Shown here: positions 27,719-36,370 of the stretch, one piece after another
Layout: each line of letters starts with the position of its first letter
Position numbering within the stretch: the first letter of the stretch is position 1
Source of the DNA: Streptantibioticus rubrisoli
Lineage (GTDB): Bacteria > Actinomycetota > Actinomycetes > Streptomycetales > Streptomycetaceae
DNA: 64,000 nucleotides
Direction: 5' to 3'
NCBI RefSeq assembly: GCF_024436055.1
Contig: NZ_JANFNH010000007.1
Coordinates: forward strand, 1-64,000
The notes under the pieces: generated by a model
What the model was told of the DNA's origin: nothing
The model's database searches: none
Seen by the model: the letters and a program-made list of their open reading frames with translations, nothing else
Made by a program: the position numbers and the translations under genes

Positions 27719-29176
27719 TCACGAGGACTTCAGCGCCGCCTGCATCATCGCCTTGGCGATCGGAGCGGCCAGCCCGTTGCCGCTGATCTCGGAGCGCACC
27801 GCGTCCGGGTCGTCGACCATGACGGCGACCGCCACCTGCTTGCCGGAGCTGTCCTTGGCGTAGGAGACGAACCACGCGTAGGGCTTCTCGCCGTTGTCCA
27901 CGCCGTGCTGCGCGGTGCCGGTCTTGCCGCCGACCTCCACGCCGGGGATCTGCGCGTTGGTGCCGGTGCCCTTCTGGATGACGGAGACCATCGCCTGCCG
28001 CAGCTGCTGGGCGGTGTGCTCGCTGATGGGCTGGGACGTCTGCTTGGGGTCGAAGGTCCGCAGCGCCTTGCCGTCGCCGTCGGTGACCTCGGAGACCATG
28101 TGCGGGGCCATCAGCTTGCCGCCGTCCGCGATGGCGGAGACCACCATGGCCATCTGCAGCGGGGTGGCCCGTACGTCGAACTGGCCGATGCCGGTCTGCG
28201 CCAGCGAGGACTTGGGCATCTTCGTCGGGTAGACGCTCTGCGCGGCGCGCACCGGTATGTCCAGTTCGCTGCTGTCGAAGCCGAACGCGTCGGCCATCGC
28301 CTTGACCTTGTCCTGGCCGAGGTCCACCGCCATCTTGGCGAACACCGTGTTGCAGGAGTACTCCAGCGCGGTGCTGATCGAGGCGTTCTCGCACGGCGCC
28401 GCGGGGTTCTCGTTGGTGAGCTGGCTGACCGTGCCTGGCAGGGTGTACGGGTTGGGGCTGTTGGTCGGCTGGTCGATCGAGGAGTACAGCCCGTCCTGCA
28501 GCGCGGCTGCGGCGACCACCAGCTTGAAGGTGGAGCCGGGCGGATAGGTCTGGCGCAGCGCCCGGTTGCTCATCGGCTGGCTCTTGTCGTCGCTGTACCG
28601 CTGCCATGCCCGCGCGTCGGCCTTGGAGCCACCGGCGATCTTCGAGGGGTCGTAGCTGGGGGTGCTGACCATCGCGAGGACGTTGCCGGTCTGCGGGTCG
28701 ATGGCGACGGCGGCACCGTTCTTGTTGCCCAGACCGTTGTACGCGGCCTTCTGCACCGCCGGGTCGATCGTGGTGAGCACGTCGCCGGGTTTGCCGGTGC
28801 GGCCGGTGAGCACGTCGAGCAGGCTCCTGGTGCGCGAGTCAGTGCCGTTGAGCACGCCCTGGTAGATGCCTTCGAGCTGGTTGGCGCCGTAGACCTGGGA
28901 CAGTCGTCCGGTGACCGCCGCGTACAACGGGCCGTCGGTGTAGGTGCGCTTGTACGTGAAGTCAGGGCTGCTGGTCCTGGCCGAGCCGGTCACCGGTCGG
29001 CCGCCCACGATGATGTCGCCGAACGGGTTCGCGTACTGCGCGATCAGGTTCCGTCGGTTGTACTGGTCGTCCGCGAGTGCCTTGCCGTCGACCTCCTGCA
29101 CCCATGACACCCGCAGCAAGAGGGCGAGGACCAGCAGGAGGGAGAAGGCCGCCGTGCGTCTGATCGTCTTGTTCAT
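27719..29176 (-). CDS. penicillin-binding protein 2 / PbpA-like transpeptidase
   Basis: This 485-residue class B PBP has one N-terminal membrane anchor, a PBP dimerisation region and a transpeptidase domain with the triad PGSTFK, YSCN and GGKTGTA. It cross-links peptidoglycan on the outer face of the membrane, and resembles the PbpA proteins of the actinomycete division/growth cluster, but here no rodA, ftsZ or stk genes accompany it, so it is a paralogue. ATG at 29176 is chosen by family pattern (MNK...); a TTG at 29185 lies closer to the GGGGGA signal. Confidence 0.9.
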   Translation of the reverse strand: MNKTIRRTAAFSLLLVLALLLRVSWVQEVDGKALADDQYNRRNLIAQYANPFGDIIVGGRPVTGSARTSSPDFTYKRTYTDGPLYAAVTGRLSQVYGANQLEGIYQGVLNGTDSRTRSLLDVLTGRTGKPGDVLTTIDPAVQKAAYNGLGNKNGAAVAIDPQTGNVLAMVSTPSYDPSKIAGGSKADARAWQRYSDDKSQPMSNRALRQTYPPGSTFKLVVAAAALQDGLYSSIDQPTNSPNPYTLPGTVSQLTNENPAAPCENASISTALEYSCNTVFAKMAVDLGQDKVKAMADAFGFDSSELDIPVRAAQSVYPTKMPKSSLAQTGIGQFDVRATPLQMAMVVSAIADGGKLMAPHMVSEVTDGDGKALRTFDPKQTSQPISEHTAQQLRQAMVSVIQKGTGTNAQIPGVEVGGKTGTAQHGVDNGEKPYAWFVSYAKDSSGKQVAVAVMVDDPDAVRSEISGNGLAAPIAKAMMQAALKSS

Positions 29177-29366
29177 CCCAGTCAAGAACGTCCCCCGAGC
29201 ATGGATTGGTTCCAGCTCGGGGCGATCTCACAGCTTCGGACCCGATATGTCCGCAATGTTTGGACCTGAGGATTCCGGAAGGCTGGCGACGCGCTGGCGC
29301 GGCTACTATTCCGGCAGAAATCCGGCGCCCTCCAGGGCCGCGCGGGAAGCGGATGTGAGTGGTGCC

Positions 29367-30107
29367 ATGAGCGCGATCCCCAGGGACCCAGCGGAATGCC
29401 CGAGGGAACAGCGGTTAGCGGAAACGTTTGTGGAGCTGGCCGACACCCTGGTGGACGACTTCCAGGAGACCGAGTTCCTGCGCCTGCTGGCCAGCCGGTG
29501 CCTGGAGTTCCTCGACGCGTCGGGCGCCGGGCTGCTGCTGGCCGACGCCTACGGCAAGTTGCGCACCGTGTCCGTGCGCACCCAGGGCGCGCTGCTCGAC
29601 GTGCAGCGGGACGGCGGCCCCGCGCTGGAGTGCTTCCGCGCGGCGCGGGTGGTCGGTCCGGTGGACCTGACCGCGGACGGGGCACGGTGGCCGCGGTTCG
29701 CCGAACGGGCGGTCGGCAACGGGGTGCTGGCCACCTATGCGGTGCCGCTGCGGCGGCGGGAGACGGCGCTCGGCGCGCTGCAGTTGTTCCGTACCGAGCC
29801 GGGCGCTCCGCGAAGTGGTGATGTGGCGCTGGCGCAGGCGCTCGCGGACGCCGCGACGATCGGGATACTGCGGCAACGCGCCATCGCCCGAAGCGGGTTG
29901 CTCGCCAGCCAGTTGCAGTCGGCGCTGGACAGCAGGGTGGTGGTGGAGCAGGCCAAGGGAGTGCTCGCGGAACGGTGGGGGGTGGGCATGGACACCGCGT
30001 TCGGCGCGCTGCGCCGGTATGCGCGCACCCATCGGCTGCGGTTGTCCGAACTGGCTCGCCAGATAGTGGACAACTCCCTTGATTCTGACGCTCTGCGGGA
30101 CAACTGA
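29367..30107 (+). CDS. GAF-ANTAR regulatory protein
   Basis: This 246-residue protein has an N-terminal GAF sensor domain (about 20-165) and a C-terminal ANTAR RNA-binding domain (ALDSRVVVEQAKGVLAERWGVGMDTAFGALRRYAR). ANTAR proteins act as antiterminators by binding paired RNA hairpins. ATG at 29367 has no strong ribosome-binding site; a GTG at 29355 is possible. It is divergent from the PBP gene. Streptomyces has many such paralogues, with ligands unknown. Confidence 0.88.
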   Translation: MSAIPRDPAECPREQRLAETFVELADTLVDDFQETEFLRLLASRCLEFLDASGAGLLLADAYGKLRTVSVRTQGALLDVQRDGGPALECFRAARVVGPVDLTADGARWPRFAERAVGNGVLATYAVPLRRRETALGALQLFRTEPGAPRSGDVALAQALADAATIGILRQRAIARSGLLASQLQSALDSRVVVEQAKGVLAERWGVGMDTAFGALRRYARTHRLRLSELARQIVDNSLDSDALRDN

Positions 30108-30382
30108 GGCAGACCGCGCGACGCCCCCACCACAGTACGATTTGCGACGACTCGGAAAACCGGTCGTTCGACCGGTACGGGCGGGCGGGGTTCGGTGCCG
30201 CGCGTCCGCACCAGGCATCCGTCGCGGTACGTGCCCATCCTTTGACTTGGCGTCAACTCGCCCTACCCGCTGGGCGTTGGCCTGTTCTAGGGTATGTGTG
30301 TGGCCCAGGACCCCGGCCACCGTGTCGCCACCGCACCCGAGCACAGTCGCATACCCCCGACGACGCAGGACGTGGTCCAGCC

Positions 30383-30916
30383 ATGGTGAAGGGCACTGCT
30401 TCCGCACGCCTTCCGCTGTCCGACCCCAGACGCTCGACGCTGGACGTCTGCTGCACCTTCTCGCTGGCACGGGCCAGCGGCAGCGACGCGCTCGCCGAGC
30501 GCATGACGCACGCCGCGCTCACCACCATCGGCACGCACGACGCGCCGTGCGCGCAGATCGCCGAGGCGACCGCCCTGGCCTGCCGCTACGTCCTGGACTA
30601 CGGGTACGCCCGGCGGTATCGCGTCACGCTCGGCTTGGACGGCGCCCGCTGCACCGTCTCGGTCACCGACTACGGCTACGACCAGCCGCCCGACGCGTCC
30701 GCCAGCGCCGCGTTGCACGCGCCTCCCTCGCATGTCACGGCGGAGCTGTGCCACGAGTTGTCCGGGCACGCGGGGCTGGACGGCGTGCAGGTGCACCACG
30801 CACTGGACGGTGCGGTGCTGGTCCGCTTCCGGACTCCGCTGCCCAGGTCGGCGGACTCCCCTGAACCTCACCCGGCCGCACCGGACACCTCCCGCAGTCC
30901 AAGCGCCCAAGGGTGA
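30383..30916 (+). CDS. hypothetical protein, possibly a degenerate GHKL-type ATPase fold
   Basis: I do not recognise this 177-residue protein with certainty. Its middle part (EATALACRYVLDYGYARRYRVTLGLDGARCTVSVTDYG is the relevant span, residues about 60-100) follows the spacing of histidine-kinase-like anti-sigma ATPases: helix, two strands, then a D-x-G-like loop. The N-box asparagine and the canonical DxGxG are absent. It lacks a signal peptide and membrane segments. A Streptomyces regulatory ATPase that has lost ATP binding is one possibility. The 275 bp before it hold nothing I can assign. Confidence 0.55.
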   Translation: MVKGTASARLPLSDPRRSTLDVCCTFSLARASGSDALAERMTHAALTTIGTHDAPCAQIAEATALACRYVLDYGYARRYRVTLGLDGARCTVSVTDYGYDQPPDASASAALHAPPSHVTAELCHELSGHAGLDGVQVHHALDGAVLVRFRTPLPRSADSPEPHPAAPDTSRSPSAQG

Positions 30917-31000
30917 GGGCCGCCGGTCGGCGGCCCTGACGGGGAGCGGGCCGCCGACCGCGCGCCGCGCCATGCGGTCCGCGCTGGATGGGCGGTGGAA

Positions 31001-31327
31001 TTAGGCGGGACCGTCAGCCTGGCTGAGGTCTTCTTCGGCCTCAGCCAGCAAGGCCCCGATCCCAGCGGCTGCGGCCCGTCGTTCCGCTCGGTCCTCTGAC
31101 TCCCCCACGATCCGCTCGAACTCCCGCAATCGCGCGGCGCGCTCAGGATGTTGCTTGATCGCGACGAAGACGGACCAGCGGTGCGGGAAGGTGCGCACAG
31201 AGGCGTTGTTGCCCGCCCGAGTCGCTGCCTCCACTGCCTGGCGGAGTTCGGTCTCGAACTGGGCGGCATTGGCGGAGCTGAGCCGGGTTACCGCTGCTCT
31301 GAGGGCGGCTTCGGTCTGGGGCGGCAT
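31001..31327 (-). CDS. DUF6247-like protein B
   Basis: This 108-residue, helix-rich protein has the pattern of DUF6247: FETELRQAVEAATRAGN...VRTFPHRWSVFVAIKQHPERAARLREFE. ATG at 31327 lies 4 bp after the stop of the preceding small gene. It is a paralogue of the DUF6247 gene at 31,576-31,923, and the two flank a nonsense-interrupted gene. Function unknown; a small regulatory or toxin-antitoxin-like module is possible but unproven. Confidence 0.7.
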   Translation of the reverse strand: MPPQTEAALRAAVTRLSSANAAQFETELRQAVEAATRAGNNASVRTFPHRWSVFVAIKQHPERAARLREFERIVGESEDRAERRAAAAGIGALLAEAEEDLSQADGPA

Positions 31328-31331
31328 GCGG

Positions 31332-31583
31332 TCACGCGAGGATGTCGAGCGCATAGATGCATTCGTCGCGTACGACGGTCAGATAGCGGACCGCGAAGTT
31401 CGGCCGCCACTCGATGCGCACGCCCGGGGAGGGGCCGGTGTAGTCAACGCCGTTGAGGTAGATCATGGAGTTGACCACGGCCAGTTCAGCAGCGACCTTT
31501 TCGACCTCAGCGATCACCTCAGCCGAGATGCCCTTCGTCACCTATTCCCTGCTGGGGTCCCAGTCCCACCGCCAGTCAGCCAC
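31332..31583 (-). pseudogene. small DUF6247-partner gene with in-frame amber codon
   Basis: The gene appears to begin at GTG 31583 (overlapping the DUF6247-A stop), encoding ADWRWDWDPSRE, then TAG at codon 14 (31,544-31,542), and continues in the same frame as VTKGISAEVIAEVEKVAAELAVV ... EWRPNFAVRYLTVVRDECIYALDIL. The two parts together match the usual layout of small actinobacterial proteins that pair with DUF6247, as I remember them. A GTG directly after the stop (31,541) has AGGGA 5 nt upstream, so a 69-residue product could be made by re-initiation. It is either a pseudogene, a read-through gene or a shortened but live one. Confidence 0.6.
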
Positions 31584-31923
31584 CTGCAACCTCTTGGCGT
31601 GCGTCGCGGACGATCTCTCCGGCTTCCCTGACGGCCGCCTGCCTGACGGCCGGGTCCGGGTCGTTGATGCGCCGCTCGGCGTCGTGGAGCCTGCGAGCCT
31701 TGGCGGGGTCGCGCTCGATCGCCACGATCGAACCCCAGTGGATCAGGAACCGCCGGATGGGTTCCGTACTGCCTTGATCGGCAGCCCAGTCGAAGGCCTG
31801 CTGCATCTCCTTGAACATCTCCGGCAACCGTGAGGGAACCAGCGTCGCGACGGCTTCGCGCAGCGCCTCTCTGGTCAATGGAGGCATAGGAATGATCGGC
31901 CCGTCAGGCGTGCCGTGTCGCAC
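31576..31923 (-). CDS. DUF6247-like protein A
   Basis: This 115-residue protein is a paralogue of protein B (LTREALREAVATLVPSRLPEMFKEMQQAFDWA ... FLIHWGSIVAIERDPAKARRL). The Trp within xHWxxxVAI and the following DPAKARRL helix are shared. GTG at 31923 has GGGAGG about 15 nt upstream, so the exact start is unsure. It heads a three-gene minus-strand unit. Confidence 0.68.
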   Translation of the reverse strand: MRHGTPDGPIIPMPPLTREALREAVATLVPSRLPEMFKEMQQAFDWAADQGSTEPIRRFLIHWGSIVAIERDPAKARRLHDAERRINDPDPAVRQAAVREAGEIVRDARQEVAGG

Positions 31924-31990
31924 AGTCGCGCTGATGGGGTCCTCCCGAAGTGATCGGCCCCAGCCTACGGGGCCGCCGCCCTTGTGCGGG

Positions 31991-32770
31991 TCAGATCAGA
32001 TCCACCACGTCCGCGATCGAGTCCACCACCCGGGACGGGCGGAAAGGATAGCGTTCCACGTCGGCGGGCTGGGTGAGGCCGGTGAGGACCAGGAAGGTCT
32101 CCATGCCTGCTTCGAGGCCCGCCAGGACATCCGTGTCCATGCGGTCGCCGATCATCGCGGAGGTCTCGGAGTGGGCGCCGATGGCGTTCAGACCGGCGCG
32201 CATCATCAACGGGTTGGGCTTGCCGACGAAGTACGGTTCCTTGCCGGTGGCCTTGGTGATCAACGCGGCGACCGAGCCGGTGGCGGGCAGCGAGCCCTCG
32301 GCGGAGGGGCCGACCTCGTCGGGGTTGGTGGCGATGAAGCGGGCGCCCGCGTCGATCAGCCGGATGGCCTTGGTGAGCGCCTCGAAGCTGTAGGTGCGGG
32401 TCTCCCCCAGCACCACGTAGTCCGGCTCGGCGTCGGACAGGATGTAGCCGATGTCGTGCAGCGCCGTGGTCAGCCCGGCCTCGCCGATCACGTAGGCGGT
32501 GCCGCCGGGCCGTTGGTCGTCGAGGAACTTGGCGGTGGCCAGCGCGGAGGTCCAGATGTTCTCCACCGGCACGTGCAGGCCCATCCGGGACAGCCGGGCG
32601 TGCAGGTCGCGCGGGGTGTAGATGGAGTTGTTGGTCAGCACCAGGAACGGCTTGCCGGACTCCCGTAGCCGCTTGACGAACTCGTCCGCCCCGGGGATCG
32701 GGATGCCCTCGTGGATCAGCACGCCGTCCATGTCGGTGAGCCAGGATTCGATCGGCTTTCGCTCTGCCAC
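31991..32770 (-). CDS. HAD-IIA family phosphatase (NagD-like)
   Basis: This 259-residue hydrolase has motif I WLTDMDGVLIHEG (nucleophile Asp plus Asp+2), motif II VLTNNS, the IIA cap domain and motif IV IGDRMDTDVLAG. Family members dephosphorylate sugar phosphates or nucleotides. GTG at 32770 follows GGAG. It lies downstream of the collapsed phosphonate cluster in the same direction but is probably unrelated. Confidence 0.9.
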   Translation of the reverse strand: MAERKPIESWLTDMDGVLIHEGIPIPGADEFVKRLRESGKPFLVLTNNSIYTPRDLHARLSRMGLHVPVENIWTSALATAKFLDDQRPGGTAYVIGEAGLTTALHDIGYILSDAEPDYVVLGETRTYSFEALTKAIRLIDAGARFIATNPDEVGPSAEGSLPATGSVAALITKATGKEPYFVGKPNPLMMRAGLNAIGAHSETSAMIGDRMDTDVLAGLEAGMETFLVLTGLTQPADVERYPFRPSRVVDSIADVVDLI

Positions 32771-32848
32771 AGGGACGACTCCTTCACGGATGGAACAGCC
32801 AGGACCGGGGCGGTGGCTCGAACACTATTGCCCCGGTCCCCTCCGAGC

Positions 32849-32940
32849 CTAGCTGCCGGTGGCAGCCTGCCAGGCACTCACGTATCTGTTCAGCTGGCCG
32901 TTGACCTGGTTCCAGTCCGGCTGGTAGACCTGCACGCCCG
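32849..32940 (-). pseudogene. C-terminal tail of a phosphonate-type ABC substrate-binding protein
   Basis: Reading GTG CAG GTC TAC from about 32,937 gives QPDWNQVNGQLNRYVSAWQ ending at TAG 32,849. This is the end of an extracellular binding protein of the aminoethylphosphonate type by context. It joins directly, in a different frame, to the truncated ATPase upstream, so the rest of the gene is missing. Confidence 0.6.
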
Positions 32941-33180
32941 GACCACCATGCCGATGCCGCGCCGGTACGGGGGCAGCGCGGTGACATCGCGGCCGCCGAT
33001 CAGCACCCGTCCGGACGCCGGGGTGACGAACCCGGCGACGGCCCGCAGCGCGGTGGTCTTGCCCGACCCCGAGGGGCCGAGCAGTGCCATGGCTTCGCCG
33101 GGTTCCACGGTCAGGTCGAGGCGGTCAAGGACGGTGTTGTCCCCGTACCGGACGGTGACCGAGTCGAACCGGATGCCCAT
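32890..33180 (-). pseudogene. truncated ABC ATPase of a phosphonate-type importer
   Basis: From ATG 33180 the first 80 residues are a normal ABC ATPase N-terminus (RYGDNTVLDRLDLTVEPGEA, Walker A GPSGSGKTT, then RGIGMVV where the Q-loop should begin). At about 32,941 it runs out of frame into a substrate-binding protein end and stops 16 residues later. The signature motif, Walker B and all permease genes are lost, so it cannot work. The start is 1 bp from the stop of the phosphonatase-like gene, the normal operon arrangement. Confidence 0.8.
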
Positions 33181-33181
33181 C

Positions 33182-33853
33182 TCAGAACCCCCGTACCAGC
33201 GCGGGCAGTTCGGCGACCGATCCCAGGACGTGCGTGGCACCGGCGGCGGTCAGCCGCGGCTCGTCGTGCGCACCGGTGAGCACGCCCGCCACGATCCCGG
33301 CGCCGGAGCGGGCGCCGGTGAGCATGTCGTACGAGGTGTCCCCGGCGACCGCGATCCGCCGTACGTCGTCGGTGCCGGTGCGCAGCAGAGCGGTGAGCAC
33401 CAGGTCCGGGTACGGTCGGCCGCGGCCCGCGTCGGCCGGGCAGAGGGTGAGGTCGGCGATGTCCCGCCAGCCGAGGGCGTCCAGGATGGCGTCCTGGGTG
33501 ACCCGGGCGAAGCCGGTGGTGAGCACGACCTTGCGGCCCTCGGCGCGCAGTTCGGCGATGGCCTCGGCGGCGCCGGGCAGCGCGGTGATCCGCCCGCCGT
33601 CCACCAGTTCCGCGTAGGCCCGCTCGAACTCGGTGTTGGCGCGTTGGGCGAAGTCCTCGTCGCCGAACAGGGCGCGGAAGACCGAGATCTTCGACTCGCC
33701 CATGGTGGCCCGGACGTACTCCAGGTCCGGCTCGACACCCAGTCGTTCCGCGGCCCGGGTGAAGGCCTGCTCGACCAGGCCGCCGTCGGCGACGGTGGTG
33801 CCCGCCATGTCGAGGACGATCAGATTGATGGCGCGTTCTGGCAGCTGCGTCAT
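33182..33853 (-). CDS. phosphonatase-like HAD hydrolase (PhnX-like)
   Basis: This 223-residue HAD protein has motif I LIVLDMAGTTVADGG, motif II LTTGF and motif IV VAGDTSYDMLTGARSG. The DMAGTT signature is shared with phosphonoacetaldehyde hydrolases and the phosphonatase-like family TIGR03351. It would cleave a C-P bond or a related phosphate ester. ATG at 33853 has AAGGAAG upstream. It lies between the TIGR03364-type oxidoreductase and the broken transporter, an order typical of aminoethylphosphonate use clusters. Confidence 0.85.
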   Translation of the reverse strand: MTQLPERAINLIVLDMAGTTVADGGLVEQAFTRAAERLGVEPDLEYVRATMGESKISVFRALFGDEDFAQRANTEFERAYAELVDGGRITALPGAAEAIAELRAEGRKVVLTTGFARVTQDAILDALGWRDIADLTLCPADAGRGRPYPDLVLTALLRTGTDDVRRIAVAGDTSYDMLTGARSGAGIVAGVLTGAHDEPRLTAAGATHVLGSVAELPALVRGF

Positions 33854-33870
33854 TTTCGTTACCAACTTCC

Positions 33871-34989
33871 TTACCAGCCCAGCTCGTCAGCGGTCGTCTC
33901 GGCGATGGCGGGCGAGCAGGTCATGCCGCGCCCGCCGGGTCCGGTGACCAGCCAGACCCCGTCGGCCACCTGCTCGCGGTGCACCACCCGCGCGGTGTCC
34001 ACGCACTGCGCGTACACCCCGGCCCACCGGTGCCGGATGCGCGGCAGTGGGCGGCCGAGCAGCGTCTCGGCGACCTCCCGCAGGTGCTCGTACGGCTCCT
34101 CGACCACGTCGAAGGCGAAGGGCTCGGCGTACTCATGGGTGTCCCCGATGGTCAGTGAGCCGTCCAGGCGCTGCACCATCAGCAGTTGCATCCGGTGGTC
34201 GGCGGCGGTGGCGGCTTGCGGCTGTCCGTCATTCAGCGCGTCCAGCGCGCCGCCCGCGTACGCCGGGTAGTAGCGGAAGCTGTCCGCGTCGGCGACCGAG
34301 GTGGTGAGCCGTTCGCCCAGCGGGTCGGTCTGCATCATCTGCAACCGCACCCTGCGGACCGGCAGTTGCGGGGCCAGCTCCCGCACCAGACCGGACAGCC
34401 AGGCTCCGGTGCACAGCACGACGGCGTCGGCGTGGTGGGTCTGACCGTGGTCGTCCACGACCCTGCGCGGGCCGGCCTGGCGGACCTCCCGGCCGCCGAG
34501 GAAGGTGTAACGGCCGGAGGCGGTGAGGTATTCGCGCAGCGCGCGCTGGGCGACCCGGGGCTCCACCGCGGCGTCCCGCTCGCACCACAGGGCGCCGAGC
34601 AGCTCGCCGCGCAGCGCCGGATTGACGGTGCCGACCTCGTCGGTGTCCAGCCACTTCAGGCCGCGGGCATCGGCGTCCGGGCGGCTCAACACCTCGTCGG
34701 CGACGGCGCGTTCGGCCTCGGTGCGCACGGCGGTCAGCGAACCGTTGGACCGGAAGCCGACGCCGGGTACCCGGGCGCCGATCTCCTGCCACAGCTCGCG
34801 CGCCCGCAGCGCGGTGTCCAGTTCCGCGCCGGACGCCCGGCCGCCGACCCAGACGAGCCCGAAGTTGCGCACCGAGGCACCGCGCGCGTCGCGCTCCCGC
34901 TCGATGTGGACGACCTCGTGCCCGCGGGCGACCGCGTGCCAGGCGTGCATGGTGCCGAGTACCCCGGCGCCGACGATGACGACTCTCAT
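33871..34989 (-). CDS. FAD-dependent oxidoreductase, TIGR03364-like (phosphonate-associated)
   Basis: This 372-residue DAO-fold flavoenzyme has RVVIVGAGVLGTMHAWHAVARGHEVVHIE at the N-terminus and GPGGRGMTCSPAIAE at the C-terminus. The family TIGR03364 is found with phosphonatase-like hydrolases and is thought to act on N-methylated or free aminoethylphosphonate. ATG at 34989 has a weak ribosome-binding site. With its downstream neighbour it can still act, but the dedicated importer is gone, so the pathway depends on another uptake route. Confidence 0.85.
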   Translation of the reverse strand: MRVVIVGAGVLGTMHAWHAVARGHEVVHIERERDARGASVRNFGLVWVGGRASGAELDTALRARELWQEIGARVPGVGFRSNGSLTAVRTEAERAVADEVLSRPDADARGLKWLDTDEVGTVNPALRGELLGALWCERDAAVEPRVAQRALREYLTASGRYTFLGGREVRQAGPRRVVDDHGQTHHADAVVLCTGAWLSGLVRELAPQLPVRRVRLQMMQTDPLGERLTTSVADADSFRYYPAYAGGALDALNDGQPQAATAADHRMQLLMVQRLDGSLTIGDTHEYAEPFAFDVVEEPYEHLREVAETLLGRPLPRIRHRWAGVYAQCVDTARVVHREQVADGVWLVTGPGGRGMTCSPAIAETTADELGW

Positions 34990-35065
34990 GCCCCGGAGCC
35001 TGTGCGCCGGGGCTTGAGCGGTCGCGTCCGAGTGGTGAAGCGACGAGGAACAGCCCACCATGTTT

Positions 35066-35076
35066 GGGCTAGACCC
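35066..35076. promoter_or_regulatory. candidate operator of the HutC-type GntR regulator
   Basis: gggctagaccc lies in the 138-bp gap upstream of the oxidoreductase. It resembles the GGTCTAGACC-type boxes used by HutC/UTRA regulators, and the adjacent regulator belongs to that subfamily. Confidence 0.4.
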
Positions 35077-35127
35077 GTTATCTATTCGTGACATGGCCGT
35101 ACGGTACCAAGCGCACGGCGGCGGACG

Positions 35128-35904
35128 TCAGACCCCGGTCAGATGTGTAGTGAAACTGAAACGGTCACCGCGGTAGAGCGACCGCACGCGTTCCACCGGG
35201 CGGCCGTCGGCATCCCGGGAGACCCGGTTGAGCAGCAGCATCGGCAACGCCGGAGGGGTGCCGATCAGCAGCGCCTCGCGCGGGGTGGCCAGCACCGTCT
35301 CGATCCGCTCCTCCGCGGTGGCGAACCGCACCCCGAGCCGGTCGCGCAGGAACGCGTAGAACGACGAGTCGGGGTCGAAGTCCCGTTCCAGATGCGGGAA
35401 GCGCTCCACCGAGACATAGGTGCTCTCCAGCCCCACCCGCTCGTCGTCGGCGAGCAGCACCCGCTCCAGATGCCATACCGGATCGGCTTCGCCGATCCCG
35501 AGCTGCGCGGCCAGTTCCGGACCGGCGGGCATCCGGTCCAGGCCGATCAGGCTGCGTCCCGGTACCTTGCCCTGGCGGCGCACCCCCTCGGTGTAGGAGA
35601 CCAGGGACAGCGGCTGCTCCAGCTTGGGTCCCGCGACCACCGTGCCGCGCCCCTTGCGCCGCACCCGCCCCTGAATCAGCAGCTCCCGTACGGCCTGCCG
35701 GACCGTTTCCCTGGCCACCCCGAAGCGGGCGGCCAGATCGCGCTCGGTGGGCAGGCCGCCGCCCTCGCCGAGTTCGTCCAGCAACGCCTCCAACTGGGTC
35801 TTGACGGCGTAGTACTTGGGGACGCGGCCGTGCTCGGGGATCCCGGAGCGTACGGGGGCGCCGGGGGTGCCCTGGGCTTTGTGGGTGTCGCGCGGGTCCT
35901 TCAC
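35128..35904 (-). CDS. GntR/HutC family regulator with UTRA domain
   Basis: This 258-residue regulator has a GntR winged helix (GGLPTERDLAARFGVARETVRQAVRELLIQGRV) and a C-terminal UTRA domain (VWHLERVLLADDERVGLESTYV). GTG at 35904 starts it. It precedes the oxidoreductase and phosphonatase-like genes on the same strand, so it is their likely regulator, probably responding to a phosphonate. Confidence 0.88.
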   Translation of the reverse strand: MKDPRDTHKAQGTPGAPVRSGIPEHGRVPKYYAVKTQLEALLDELGEGGGLPTERDLAARFGVARETVRQAVRELLIQGRVRRKGRGTVVAGPKLEQPLSLVSYTEGVRRQGKVPGRSLIGLDRMPAGPELAAQLGIGEADPVWHLERVLLADDERVGLESTYVSVERFPHLERDFDPDSSFYAFLRDRLGVRFATAEERIETVLATPREALLIGTPPALPMLLLNRVSRDADGRPVERVRSLYRGDRFSFTTHLTGV

Positions 35905-35927
35905 GCCGCGATCCTCGCAGAGCGGGC

Positions 35928-36230
35928 TCAGAACCTGCCGCGCCAGGGGACGGTACGGCGGGCTCCGGCCATCAGGGCGGCGCCGACCAGCAGCATCGGG
36001 AAGACCGAGGAACCGCTGTCGTGGATCCGGGAGGCGCGGTGCAGTTCGGTCAACCTCCGTTGCCGGTGCGCCAGTTGGACCATTGGGCGGGTTCTGTGGC
36101 AGCCGGGACTGTCGCAGGCGGGTGGCGCTGGTTCGGTGTCCGCGGCCGCGGGGGTGGGTCCCAGCAGCGGAACGATCGTGACGGCGCCGATGACAAGGGC
36201 GCCGCGGAGGGGCGCACTGCGCAGGTGCAT
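35928..36230 (-). CDS. small secreted or membrane hypothetical protein
   Basis: This 100-residue protein has a signal peptide (MHLRSAPLRGALVIGAVTIV, cleavage near AAA), a Cys-containing middle (PACDSPGCHRTR) and a second hydrophobic segment near the C-terminus (FPMLLVGAALMAG) followed by basic residues. ATG at 36230 follows GAAGG. I do not recognise the family. It is followed 23 bp later by the GntR regulator. Confidence 0.6.
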   Translation of the reverse strand: MHLRSAPLRGALVIGAVTIVPLLGPTPAAADTEPAPPACDSPGCHRTRPMVQLAHRQRRLTELHRASRIHDSGSSVFPMLLVGAALMAGARRTVPWRGRF

Positions 36231-36370
36231 GGGGTCGGACCTTCGCGGTATCGCTTCGGGGGGGTGCTTCCCATCAGACCCGGCGCCGCCCTGCCGTGCC
36301 GCGGCGGCCCGCCGGGGCACGGCCCGGTATGCGCCCGGACGGCGCAGCGGGTCAGCCGAGTGCCCAAGCG

